NCBI GenBank assembly: GCA_029204225.1
Contig: CM055097.1
Location: 34,534,804-34,598,803, forward strand
Reading direction: 5' to 3'
Length of the DNA stretch: 64,000 nt
DNA from: Diphasiastrum complanatum
Taxonomy: Eukaryota > Streptophyta > Lycopodiopsida > Lycopodiales > Lycopodiaceae
The stretch's first letter is position 1. The number at the start of each line of letters is the position of its first letter. The notes under the pieces are model-generated. The model saw only the letters and a program-made list of their open reading frames with translations. It ran no database searches and was not told where the DNA came from. Position numbers and translations under genes: made by a program. Positions 55,882-64,000 of this stretch are shown here, piece by piece.

Positions 55882-56457
55882 ATGTCGTGGCTTACTAGAC
55901 CAAAATGTTAGTAAAAGTGTAGTATAAATGATTATCTTGCCCATAGGGAGCTCATAAAGTGGTATTCTGTCATTATTGGTGAGTCAAAAGATTTTAGCAA
56001 TGAAGTCTGGTGGAATGAAAAGGTAAAGCTGGCTGTTTGATGACATTTTTGGGTAGGCAGCCAATACCGCCATGGAGAATGGCACAAACAAACACCAACA
56101 AAGATATTCAGGCAATTCAACCAAGAAATCCAGACTTCAGAGAAGAGAAAGAACTCAGAATGATTAGGCAACCCCATAGTATTAAGATCACATGCTTCAC
56201 CATTTAGATCTGAACTTAGCCAAAACAAGAATGCCACAAGCCCAAACGATTGTTGTAGGCAATGCTTACAATGGGCTATGTTGACCCTCAACAGTCTTCA
56301 TAAACTTGCTACTCACTTATTCTGATAAAGCAATTCCAAACACAACATAGTTCGATTAAATACTGGGTTCTGTTCTACTTATAAATCCATGCATAGCATA
56401 GAATCCATTATTCTGAAGCATCACCATGAATTTTCTAGGATCAGTCAGAATAGACAA
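55882..56457 (-). repeat. Direct repeat, right copy (5' LTR, interrupted by Copia D)
   Basis: Homologous to 52404-52976 up to AGACAA, where Copia D begins with TGTGAAAAG. In the left copy AGACAATGACAAC continues without interruption, showing that Copia D/E was inserted inside this repeat. Confidence 0.88.
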
Positions 56458-57008
56458 TGTGAAAAGTACAGTACTAAGGACCATAAATGGATCTTTGAAT
56501 GATCCACAAGGTGATTGTATGCTTGTTAAACAATCTATCAGAAACTAGTCATCAGAAAACAAGATCTAGTTTAGCAGCTTGATAGGAAACAAGTAGAGAC
56601 AATCAAAGCATTGATCAATTAGTATAATCCAACTCCACACGTGTGGAAATAAGGGTGTATTACGGCATGTAGACAGTGTTTACAAAGTGCCAAAGCTGGG
56701 TTTCATTGAAAAAATAGAGTAATCACCATACAATGAGAGGAAACTCGAGTTTCTCCTTGAGGCTCCAAAAAGTTTCTATCTTCTCACTATGGAGAATGGG
56801 AATACATAGTAAAACACACTTCCTTTGCAAAGTTAGGTGAAATTCCAGCATGTAATAAGGAAGTAGACTCCACTTTCTTGCCCTAATGTGAAAACCCTAG
56901 CCTAGATCCAAGAGTCATGCTTGGTAGGTGCATGGTAGGTACAAATCTCATCATAAATCATGGTCTAGATCCTACAAAGTAGGAATCACTACCAAATAGA
57001 CACAACCA
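56458..57008 (-). repeat. 3' LTR of Copia D
   Basis: 551 bp; on + TGTGAAAAGTACAGT to AGACACAACCA, so TG/CA ends on the element strand (TGGTTGTG to CTTTTCACA). It contains the palindrome CCACACGTGTGG (56634-56645). Confidence 0.9.
56634..56645. promoter_or_regulatory. G-box palindrome in the Copia D LTR
   Basis: CCACACGTGTGG is a perfect 12-bp palindrome around CACGTG, the core bound by plant bZIP and bHLH factors. In the shared LTR the same place reads CCACACGCGTGG. Confidence 0.45.
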
Positions 57009-57019
57009 CTCCTCTTGAC
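57009..57019 (-). other. Polypurine tract of Copia D
   Basis: On - GTCAAGAGGAG followed by TGGTTGTG, the LTR start. The same tract precedes the shared LTR at 62143-62153. Confidence 0.65.
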
Positions 57020-57109
57020 TCGTGGTAACCTACTTTAGGTGTGTATGTATAAGTGGCACTTTGGCCATTCAAGTAACCAACAAACAATATTGACAAAATG
57101 TACAATATT

Positions 57110-57715
57110 CTACATGGCTAGATTTGCCAATGTAGGCAATTTTTCATACTCCTCAAATCTAGCCTTGGAGCTTTTATCAATAACTCCAATTGAAGATCTA
57201 AGGTTGACAAATGAATCTTTAGGTAAAGGTTTAGTAAACAAATCAGCCAAGAAACTTGATGATGGCACGTGTTGGAGCTTGATCTCTTTATCTTGCACTT
57301 TTTCCCTCACGAAATGATGAGCAATTTCGATGTGTTTGCTCCTTGCATGGAATGTAGGATTAGTTGCAAGTGATTGGGCTGATTGGTTGTCACAATAGAT
57401 GATAGGGATCTCCTCCTCCATGACATGAAGCTCCACCAATAGCCTTTTGAGCCACAATACCTCCTTGCATGTTGATGTCAAGGCCTTGTATTCGGATTCT
57501 GTGGAAGATAGGGAGATGGTATCTTGCTTTTTGGAAAGCCATGATACTACTCCATCACATAGAAAGGTGGCAAAGGCACTTGTCGATCTTCTATCCACTT
57601 TGTCACCTGCAAAATCCGAGTCACTATAGGCTCTTAAGCCAAGATTAGTTCCTCTATACAAAATACCAAAATTCTTAGTGAATGAAATGTATCTAAGAAC
57701 TCTTTTGGCCATCTT
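57110..57715 (-). pseudogene. Copia D RNase H
   Basis: On - a 200-codon open frame: MAKRVLRYISFTKNFGILYR, LRAYSDSDFAGDKVDRRSTS, SKKQDTISLSSTESEYKALT and CDNQSAQSLATNPTFHARSK, then HVPSSSFLADLFTKPLPKDS. The catalytic acidic residues (SDSDF, TESEY, CDNQSA) are present. It is separated from RT by a single TAG in SH*KMAKR, at a Trp-like position. The protein differs from that of unit E at one residue (VQDK versus VQAK). Confidence 0.93.
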
Positions 57716-58360
57716 CTAATGTGAAACTAGAGGACTTTGCATGAATTGGCTTAACTTTCCAACACTATAACTAAGATCAGGTCTAGTTATAGTTAAATAG
57801 ATCAAGGAGCCAATAAGCCTTCTATATAATGTGATGTCCTCAAAGGATGCTTCATCACAACCAATAGATGCCTTTACATGTTGCTCCATTGCTGTCTCAA
57901 TGCCTTTACAATTCTTCATTCCAAATCTATCTAGGATGGATGTAGCATATTTAGATTGACAAATGAAGCTAAAATCACATCCTCTAATAACCTCTATTCC
58001 AAGAATGAAGCTCAATAGGCCGAGATCTACCATCTTAAACTCTTTTGCTAAAGCAATTTTTACATCTCTAATTCCATCTAGATCATTACCACTCAAGATA
58101 ATGTCATCTACATACAAAACAAGAATAATGATCATGCCATCATGAAAACTTATATACAATGATGGATCATAGGCACTCATTACAAAATTGATGGAAATGA
58201 GAAAAGAGTTTAGCCTAGAGTACCATGCTCTAGGTGCTTTCTTTAGCCCATAAAGGCTCTTCTTCAAAAAAACACACCTTTCCTTCATGCTTTGCCTTGA
58301 TGAAGCCCTCGGGTTGCCTCATGTAGATCTCTTCCTCCAAATAACCATTGAGGGCTTATT
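57716..58360 (-). pseudogene. Copia D reverse transcriptase C-terminal part
   Basis: On - EEEIYMRQPEGFIKAKHEG, a frame change near 58285, then CVFLKKSLYGLKKAPRAWYS, IIILVLYVDDIILSGNDLDG (YVDD), KMVDLGLLSFILGIEVIRGC and TRPDLSYSVGKLSQFMQSPL. The N-terminal RT segment with QLDFTNAFLNG seen in unit E is deleted at about 58348, removing the first catalytic Asp. Confidence 0.92.
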
Positions 58361-59380
58361 GATCCATCTTGATTATACTTTAATCTAAACACCCACTTGC
58401 AATCAAGAGGTTTCTTCCCTTGAGGAAGATCCACAAGATCCCAAGTATGATTCTCAATAAGAGCATCATACTCTACTTGCATAGCATCCATCCAACTTTT
58501 AGACTTACAAGCATCTTCATAGCATGTTGGCTCATCTAACATTGAAGTAAGAAAGGTGTAAGATGTGAAAGATGATGAGCCTTCCCTTTGATCACCTTGA
58601 CCATCATAGGTGAGCCTCAATGGCTCGGATCTTGCCCTTGTAGATCTTCTTGGAGTTTTTGGAGTTCTTGGAGTTCTTGCATCTTGAGGTGGATCCTCAA
58701 GTTCCTCTTCACTTGGAAGCTCCTCCTCCATCCTAGCATGATCCTTGGCATCAAGATGATTAGTAGCATTATCATCCAAATCACAAGCATGTCCTTCATA
58801 AAAAATAACATCCCTACTCACTATCACCTTTCTAGTGATGGGATTGAAGACTCTATAACCTTTGCTATTCTCACCATATCCCACAAAGATGCCTTTGATG
58901 GATGTTGCATCATCCTTCCTTCTCTTATCCAAGGATTGGTGTACATAGCAAGTGGATCCAAAAACTTTGAGATCCTTGAGATTGGGCTTCTCTCCAAATA
59001 GAGCTTCAAATGGTTTGATTCCTCCAATGGCTTGGTTTGGAAATCTATTGCACAAATAGTTAGCACAAGTTATTGCTTCACCCCAAAATGGTTTGGATAG
59101 AGAAGCATCTAGCCTTAAGGCCTTAGCACACTCACAAAGAGATCTATTTCTTCTCTCACTCACTCCATTTTGTTGAGGGGTGTATGGACATGACAACTCC
59201 ATCTTTATGCCACTAGAACTACAAAAGTCAATCAACTTATTGGAGATATATTCACCTCCATTATCACTCCTTAATACCTTAATCTTGGTACTAAGTTGAT
59301 TTTCTACCAAAGTCTTGAGCTTTACAAAAGAATCAAACACCATTGATTTGCTAGACAAGAGGTACATCCAACAAAATCTA
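58348..59380 (-). pseudogene. Copia D integrase core and linker
   Basis: On - YVIFIDDYSRFCWMYLLSSK (first Asp), KIKVLRSDNGGEYISNKLID (second Asp), CPYTPQQNGVSERRNRSLCE (Glu), then ALFGEKPNLKDLKVFGSTCY and IKGIFVGYGENSKGYRVFNP. A long acidic and Thr/Pro-rich linker follows (EELPSEEELEDPPQDARTPR). It then enters the RT start: EYDALIENHTWDLVDLPQGK and KKPLDCKWVFRLKYNQDGSI. The integrase frame is open for about 330 codons and looks nearly intact, unlike the rest of pol. Confidence 0.93.
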
Positions 59381-60220
59381 GAATAGTCATCAATGAAGAT
59401 TACATAGTACTTGGCACCACCATTAGACTCATGTGAAAAACTATGAACATCCGAATGGATGAGTTCAAGAGGAGAGTTTGATCTTGATGTAGATCTTGAG
59501 AAGGGTAGTTTGTGAGCCTTTGAGAGGCTGCATGCTTCACATCTCTTCCCACACTTTTACAAATGCTTGGGGAGTCCAACTGCAAGCTCCTTTGTAGCCA
59601 TAGATTCCATGGCTTTGTAGTTGGGGTGGCCCAACCTTTTGTGCCACAGTTCCACCTTTGATAGCTCCACCTTTGGCAAGTTAACACTCTCCACTGCAAT
59701 ATTAGCATCAAGCTTAAACAATCTACCTTGATTAAAGCCTTTGGCTATACATTCATCATTTCTAAGGATGGAACAAACTCCATGCTTAAATTGTACATCT
59801 AGGCCATTATCCATTAACTGGCCAACACTAAGCAAATTCTTGGTTAACTTAGGAACATAAAGAACATTATCAAGATTCATCCTTTTGGATGATCCCACAT
59901 ACAAGGGAATTGTTCCTATTCCACTTATCTTACATTCTTGACTACTTGCAGTATAGATTGATCTATGTAAGTCATTGTAAGAAAGCAAGGTGGAGAATAT
60001 GTCCTTTTGATATGTCATGTGGGAACTTTCCCCACTATCAGTCCACCAAGAATCATTGGTGTTGCTCTTGGATGATGGTGGTTTGTTGGAAACCATCAAG
60101 GATGACTCTTCATCCTCCTCTTCCTCCTGATGTGCAATGTTGCTTTGTTTGCTCTCTTGTGCCTTCTCTTCTTGAGACATTCTGATGCAAAATGTCCTTT
60201 CTTTCCACAAAAGAAACATT
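59381..60220 (-). pseudogene. Copia D protease and GAG-pre-integrase
   Basis: On - DSWWTDSGESSHMTYQKDIF: the protease motif is D-S-G-E in place of D-S-G-A. Then SGIGTIPLYVGSSKRMNLDN, VLYVPKLTKNLLSVGQLMDN and ELWHKRLGHPNYKAMESMAT. A TAA after LPKHL breaks the frame before KCGKRCEACSLSKAHKLPFS, the end of the zinc-binding region. Confidence 0.92.
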
Positions 60221-60965
60221 TGTACTTGGACTTGTCTTTGATCTTGCCCTTTGAGCTTGAAGCCTCATCCTCCTCCTTGGTCTCCTTGAAGTGCTTCTTC
60301 TTGCCATTGGTCTTCTTCTTGCTTTTGAATGAGAAATTAGCTTTCTCATCACCATCCTACAGAGAAATAGCATTCATTCTTGCATTGGTATGCAACATCC
60401 TACACTCTTCAGCTACTAATACACTGTGTAGCTTTTCTATAGTAGGCAAAGTGTCTTGGATTGCAAAGCTTTGGACCAAATTTGTAAAACCACTCCCTAG
60501 ACCATTTAGGACAATCTGAACAAGCTCACTATCTTGAATCTTCTCTCCAATGGAAGCTAACTCCCTATTAAGAGACTTGATTCTTAGCACATAATCTTGT
60601 GCACTCTCATCACTCCTCTTCATGCTTTGTAGAATCTGATTCCTAAGCATGAAAACCCTCGAAGTGTTACTAGACTCATAGATAGATTTTAAAGATTCCC
60701 AAGCCTCTTTAGCACTCTTACATGATGATACTTCCCTTAAAAGATCATTGCTTACATTCATCTTAATACAGTGAAGTGCAAGCCTAGACCTCTTCTTGTA
60801 TCTCACTAATTCCTGTGCACCTAGAGGTTCAGCTTCATCATCTATTAGAAACTCATAAAGATCCTGGAGCACCATTAGTGACTCCATCCTCACTTTCCAA
60901 ATAGCATAATTGGTAGAATTTGACCTCTCACTAGCTTCTAGAAGGTAGGCTCCCACTGATCTCAT
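60130..60965 (-). pseudogene. Copia D gag
   Basis: Starts MRSVGAYLLEASERSNSTNY (60965), then AIWKVRMESLMVLQDLYEFL, LREVSSCKSAKEAWESLKSI, SRVFMLRNQILQSMKRSDES and SELVQIVLNGLGSGFTNLVQ. The 202-codon frame ends at a TAG (60357-60359). The lysine-rich tail and zinc knuckle CFFCGKKGHFASEC (about 60225-60180) follow in the same frame, and all ligands are intact. A frame change near 60150 separates gag from protease. Confidence 0.92.
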
Positions 60966-61582
60966 CTTACTAGCAAGATTCTACATACAAGATATAGATT
61001 TGTTTGGACCTGAAACTCACAAAGGTTTCTAACTTGCAGTGTTTCACTCAAATGTTGACTTCTAATCCAACAGATGGATTTGTAATCACATTTCTATCAC
61101 TCCCTCACAAGCTGGAATGAAGATAAGATGAGATGAAAACTACACTCAAGCAAATCTTGCCAATCTTGGCTATTCTTGGACAAAAACTGAGTCTATCTCT
61201 CTCATTCACTTTGATGTACTTTCAAGACCTGGTTTCCACTTTAAGAAGGTCTGAAATAAGCCTATATTAATTAGTTTTCATGAAACAAATTCAAAACTAA
61301 TCAATGGCAAGTGATCTTGGTAGTTATCCTAGGATTTGCACCAAAAATTACATCAAACTGACACCAGATGAATTTTCTATGATCCAATGAATATGGGTTA
61401 TTAAATGCTGGTTCAGAGATGCCCACACGTGTGAAAAGTACGGTTTTTTATCCTGAAAAAATTTGGGATCAAATCCCCTCACCAAAACCTGGATACCAGC
61501 TCGCCCTTCCAATACTAGCTTTTTGCACCAAAACCTGCTAAAACTGGATTAGATTCAAACATAGATCAATGGCCTTGTACTT
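60966..61582 (-). other. Leader of Copia D
   Basis: Untranslated DNA between PBS and gag. It contains ACACGTGTGAAAAGTACGG at 61424-61442, a copy of the LTR-end sequence TGTGAAAAGTACAG joined to the LTR G-box sequence. Confidence 0.6.
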
Positions 61583-61595
61583 GGCTCTGATACCA
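61583..61595 (-). other. Primer binding site of Copia D
   Basis: On - TGGTATCAGAGCC, exactly abutting the LTR end CTTTTCACA. Perfect tRNA-iMet type. Confidence 0.95.
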
Positions 61596-62142
61596 TGTGA
61601 AAAGTACAGTACTAAGGACCATAAATGGATCTTTGAATGATCCACAAGGTGATTGTATTCTTGTTAAACAATCTATCAGAAACTAGTCATCTAAAAACAA
61701 GATCTAGTTTAGCAGCTTGATAGGAAACAAGTAGAGACAATCAAAGCATTGATCAATTAGTATAATCCAACTCCACACGCGTGGAAATAAGGCTGTAGTA
61801 CGTCCTATAGACAGTTTTTACAAAGTGCCAAAGCTGGGTTTCATTGGAAAAATAGAGTAATCACCATACAATGAGAGGAAACTCGAGTTTCTCCTTGAGG
61901 CTCCAAAAAGTTTCTATCTTCTCACTATGGAGAATGGGAATACATAGTAAAACACACTTTGAAAAGTTAGGTGAAATTCCAGCATGTAATAAGGAATTAG
62001 ACTCCACTTTCTTGCCCTAATGTGAAAACCCTAGCCTAGATCCAAGAGTCATGCTTGGTAGGTGCATGGCAGGTACAAATCTCATCATAAATCATGGTCT
62101 AAATCCTACAAAGTAGGAATCACTACCAAATAGACACAACCA
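61596..62142 (-). repeat. LTR shared by Copia D (5') and Copia E (3')
   Basis: 547 bp, nearly identical to 56458-57008. On its left it abuts the PBS of D; on its right it abuts the PPT and RNase H end of E. One LTR thus serves both units. Confidence 0.93.
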
Positions 62143-62243
62143 CTCCTCTTGACTCGTGGTAACCTACTTTAGGTGTGTATGTACAAGTGGCACTTTGGCC
62201 ATTCAAGTAACCAACAAACAATATTGACAAAATGTACAATATT

Positions 62244-62849
62244 CTACATGGCTAGATTTGCCAATGTAGGCAATTTTTCATACTCCTCAAATCTAGCCTT
62301 GGAGCTTTTATCAATAACTCCAATTGAAGATCTAAGGTTGACAAATGAATCTTTAGGTAAAGGTTTAGTAAACAAATCAGCCAAGAAACTTGATGATGGC
62401 ACGTGTTGGAGCTTGATCTCTTTAGCTTGCACTTTTTCCCTCACGAAATGATGAGCAATTTCGATGTGTTTGCTCCTTGCATGGAATGTAGGATTAGTTG
62501 CAAGTGATTGGGCTGATTGGTTGTCACAATAGATGATAGGGATCTCCTCCTCCATGACATGAAGCTCCACCAATAGCCTTTTGAGCCACAAGACCTCCTT
62601 GCATGTTGATGTCAAGGCCTTGTATTCGGATTCTGTGGAAGATAGGGAGATGGTATCTTGCTTTTTGGAAAGCCATGATACTACTCCATCACATAGAAAG
62701 GTGGCAAAGGCACTTGTCGATCTTCTATCCACTTTGTCACCTGCAAAATCCGAGTCACTATAGGCTCTTAAGCCAAGATTAGTTCCTCTATACAAAATAC
62801 CAAAATTCTTAGTGAATGAAATGTATCTAAGAACTCTTTTGGCCATCTT
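62244..62849 (-). pseudogene. Copia E RNase H
   Basis: 200-codon open frame on -, identical to that of unit D except for one residue (VQAK versus VQDK). It has SDSDFAGDKVDRRS, STESEYKAL and CDNQSAQSL with all acidic catalytic residues. It is separated from RT by the same TAG as in D (SH*KMAKR), so the stop predates the split of D and E. Confidence 0.93.
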
Positions 62850-63640
62850 CTAATGTGAAACTAGAGGACTTTGTATGAATTGGCTTAACTTTCCAAAACT
62901 ATAACTAAGATCAGGTCTAGTTATAGTTAAATAGATCAAGGAGCCAATAAGCCTTCTATATAATGTGATGTCCTCAAAGGATGCTTCATCACAACCAATA
63001 GATGCCTTTACATGTTGCTCCATTGCTGTCTCAATGCCTTTACAATTCTTCATTCCAAATCTATCTAGGATGGATGTAGCATATTTAGATTGACAAATGA
63101 AGCTAAAATCACATCCTCTAATAACCTCTATTCCAAGAATGAAGCTCAATAGGCCGAGATCTACCATCTTAAACTCTTTTGCTAAAGCAATTTTTACATC
63201 TCTAATTCCATCTAGATCATTACCACTCAAGATAATGTCATCTACATACAAAACAAGAATAATGATCATGCCATCATGAAAACTTATATACAATGATGGA
63301 TCATAGGCACTCATTACAAAATTGTTGGAAATGAGAAAAGAGTTTAGCCTAGAGTACCATGCTCTAGGTGCTTGCTTGAGCCCATAAAGGCTCTTCTTCA
63401 AAAAACACACCTGTCCTTCATGCTTTGCCTTGATGAAGCCCTCGGGTTGCCTCATGTAGATCTCTTCCTCCAAATAACCATTGAGGAATGCATTTGTGAA
63501 GTCAAGTTGAAATAGCTCCCAATTGAAGGTTGTAGCAAGACTAATGATCAACCTGATAGTAACAAGCTTAGCCACAGAGCAAAAGTCTCATCATAAACAA
63601 TGCCTTTGGTTTGTAAAAAACCTTTGGCAACAAGCCTAGC
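62850..63640 (-). pseudogene. Copia E reverse transcriptase
   Basis: On - SKHKARLVAKGFLQTKGIVY and DETFA, then a one-base deletion near 63575 (the expected CCT reads CT) shifts the frame. The next frame gives KLVTIRLIISLATTFNWELF, QLDFTNAFLNGYLEEEIYMR (first catalytic Asp), LKKSLYGLKQAPRAWYSRLN, ILVLYVDDIILSGNDLDGIR (YVDD) and RPDLSYSFGKLSQF. Apart from this frameshift and the terminal TAG the RT is complete, and it keeps the part deleted in D. Confidence 0.93.
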
Positions 63641-64000
63641 TTTATGCTTGCTTATTGATCCATCTTGATTATACTTTAATCTAAACACCCACTTGCAATC
63701 AAGAGGTTTCTTCCCTTGAGAAAGATCCACAAGATCCCAAGTATGATTCTCAATAAGAGCATCATACTCTACTTGCATAGCATCCATCCAACTTTTAGAC
63801 TTACAAGCATCTTCATAGCATGTTGGCTCATCTAACATTGAAGTAAGAAAGGTGTAAGATGTGAAAGATGATGAGCCTTCCCTTTGATCACCTTGACCAT
63901 CATAGGTGAGCCTCAATGGCTCGGATCTTGCCCTTGTAGATCTTCTTGGAGTTCATGGAGTTCTTGGAGTTCTTGCATCTTGAGGTGGATCCTCAAGTTC
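63641..64000 (-). pseudogene. Copia E linker before RT, partial
   Basis: On - RLTYDGQGDQREGSSSFTSY, MLDEPTCYEDACKSKSWMDA, EYDALIENHTWDLVDLSQGK and LDCKWVFRLKYNQDGSISKH. It is open to the window edge apart from small differences near 63950, where D and E diverge in the TPRTPKTP-type repeat. Confidence 0.88.

Larger units (their letters stand above)
52404..56457 (-). mobile_element. Probable non-autonomous large-LTR element (Gypsy-like primer site)
   Basis: A direct repeat of about 575 bp (52404-52976 and 55882-56457) brackets this region. Just left of the right copy is a primer site on - (55852-55869). The right copy is cut by Copia D at 56458, so the true repeat is longer. A pyrimidine tract (54579-54596), purine-rich on -, could be the PPT, in which case the 3' LTR would be about 2.2 kb. 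Internal DNA (54600-55850) has no retrotransposon protein. Orientation and limits are inferred. Confidence 0.55.
56458..62142 (-). mobile_element. Copia unit D
   Basis: On -: 5' LTR (61596-62142), PBS, gag, protease, integrase, deleted RT, RNase H, PPT, 3' LTR (56458-57008). Its 5' LTR is at the same time the 3' LTR of unit E. The LTRs differ at about a dozen positions plus one small indel, so this is among the youngest insertions in the window. A 165-bp deletion removes the RT N-terminal active site. Confidence 0.92.
61596..64000 (-). mobile_element. Copia unit E (cut by the window end)
   Basis: On -: integrase-RT linker, RT, RNase H, PPT and 3' LTR, same family as unit D and nearly identical where they overlap. 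Gag, protease, integrase and the 5' LTR lie beyond the window. Confidence 0.92.

Noticed and set aside
57039-57317. 92-codon + strand frame repeated at 62173-62451
   Set aside because: Its conservation only reflects the duplicated Copia RNase H on the opposite strand.

Overview
This is nuclear DNA from a land plant, most likely a seed plant. It holds one recognisable host gene with introns, one decayed host-like gene, and a dense nest of LTR retrotransposons (Ty1/Copia and Ty3/Gypsy), a CACTA DNA transposon, microsatellites and minisatellites. I see no bacterial, organellar or viral genes, no CRISPR array, no rRNA and no tRNA gene. The species cannot be named from the sequence.

Layout. 1-3068: a short-chain dehydrogenase/reductase (SDR) gene on +, six exons that splice in frame to 229 residues. 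3069-6100: AT-rich intergenic DNA with short tandem repeats. 6100-9745: remnants of three Copia elements. 9746-17010: a CACTA element on - (TNP2-like transposase pieces and a GACGTC-rich subterminal array), apparently split by Copia A (11070-15957). 17175-23090: microsatellites, a broken gene with a PUB-like domain (about 18130-19930), and the 3' end of another Copia. 23096-29051: Copia B, same family as A, with a 5-bp target duplication. 29070-32901 and rightward: a Gypsy element on -, with a 52-bp minisatellite in or next to its 5' LTR.

34800-50350 is a second Gypsy family (X, tRNA-Asp primer type). It comprises an unidentified extra coding region (34810-38580) ending at a polypurine tract and LTR, a rearranged RT/gag fragment, and a second LTR with primer site, leader, gag and protease. 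Copia C (40417-47039) lies inside it. 50350-56457: decayed Gypsy pieces and a probable non-autonomous element with large LTRs. 56458-64000: two Copia units, D and E, on -, head to tail and sharing one LTR.

Almost every transposon gene is dead. Many stop codons fit single C-to-T or G-to-A changes (CAG to TAG, CGA to TGA, TGG to TAG), as expected from deamination of methylated cytosine in silenced elements. Apart from the SDR gene there is no cooperating gene set: each element encodes, or once encoded, its own gag, protease, integrase, reverse transcriptase and RNase H. The least explained material is the extra coding region of Gypsy X. The best structural observations are the shared-LTR Copia pair, the non-TG/CA LTR ends of Copia A and B, and the nesting order.
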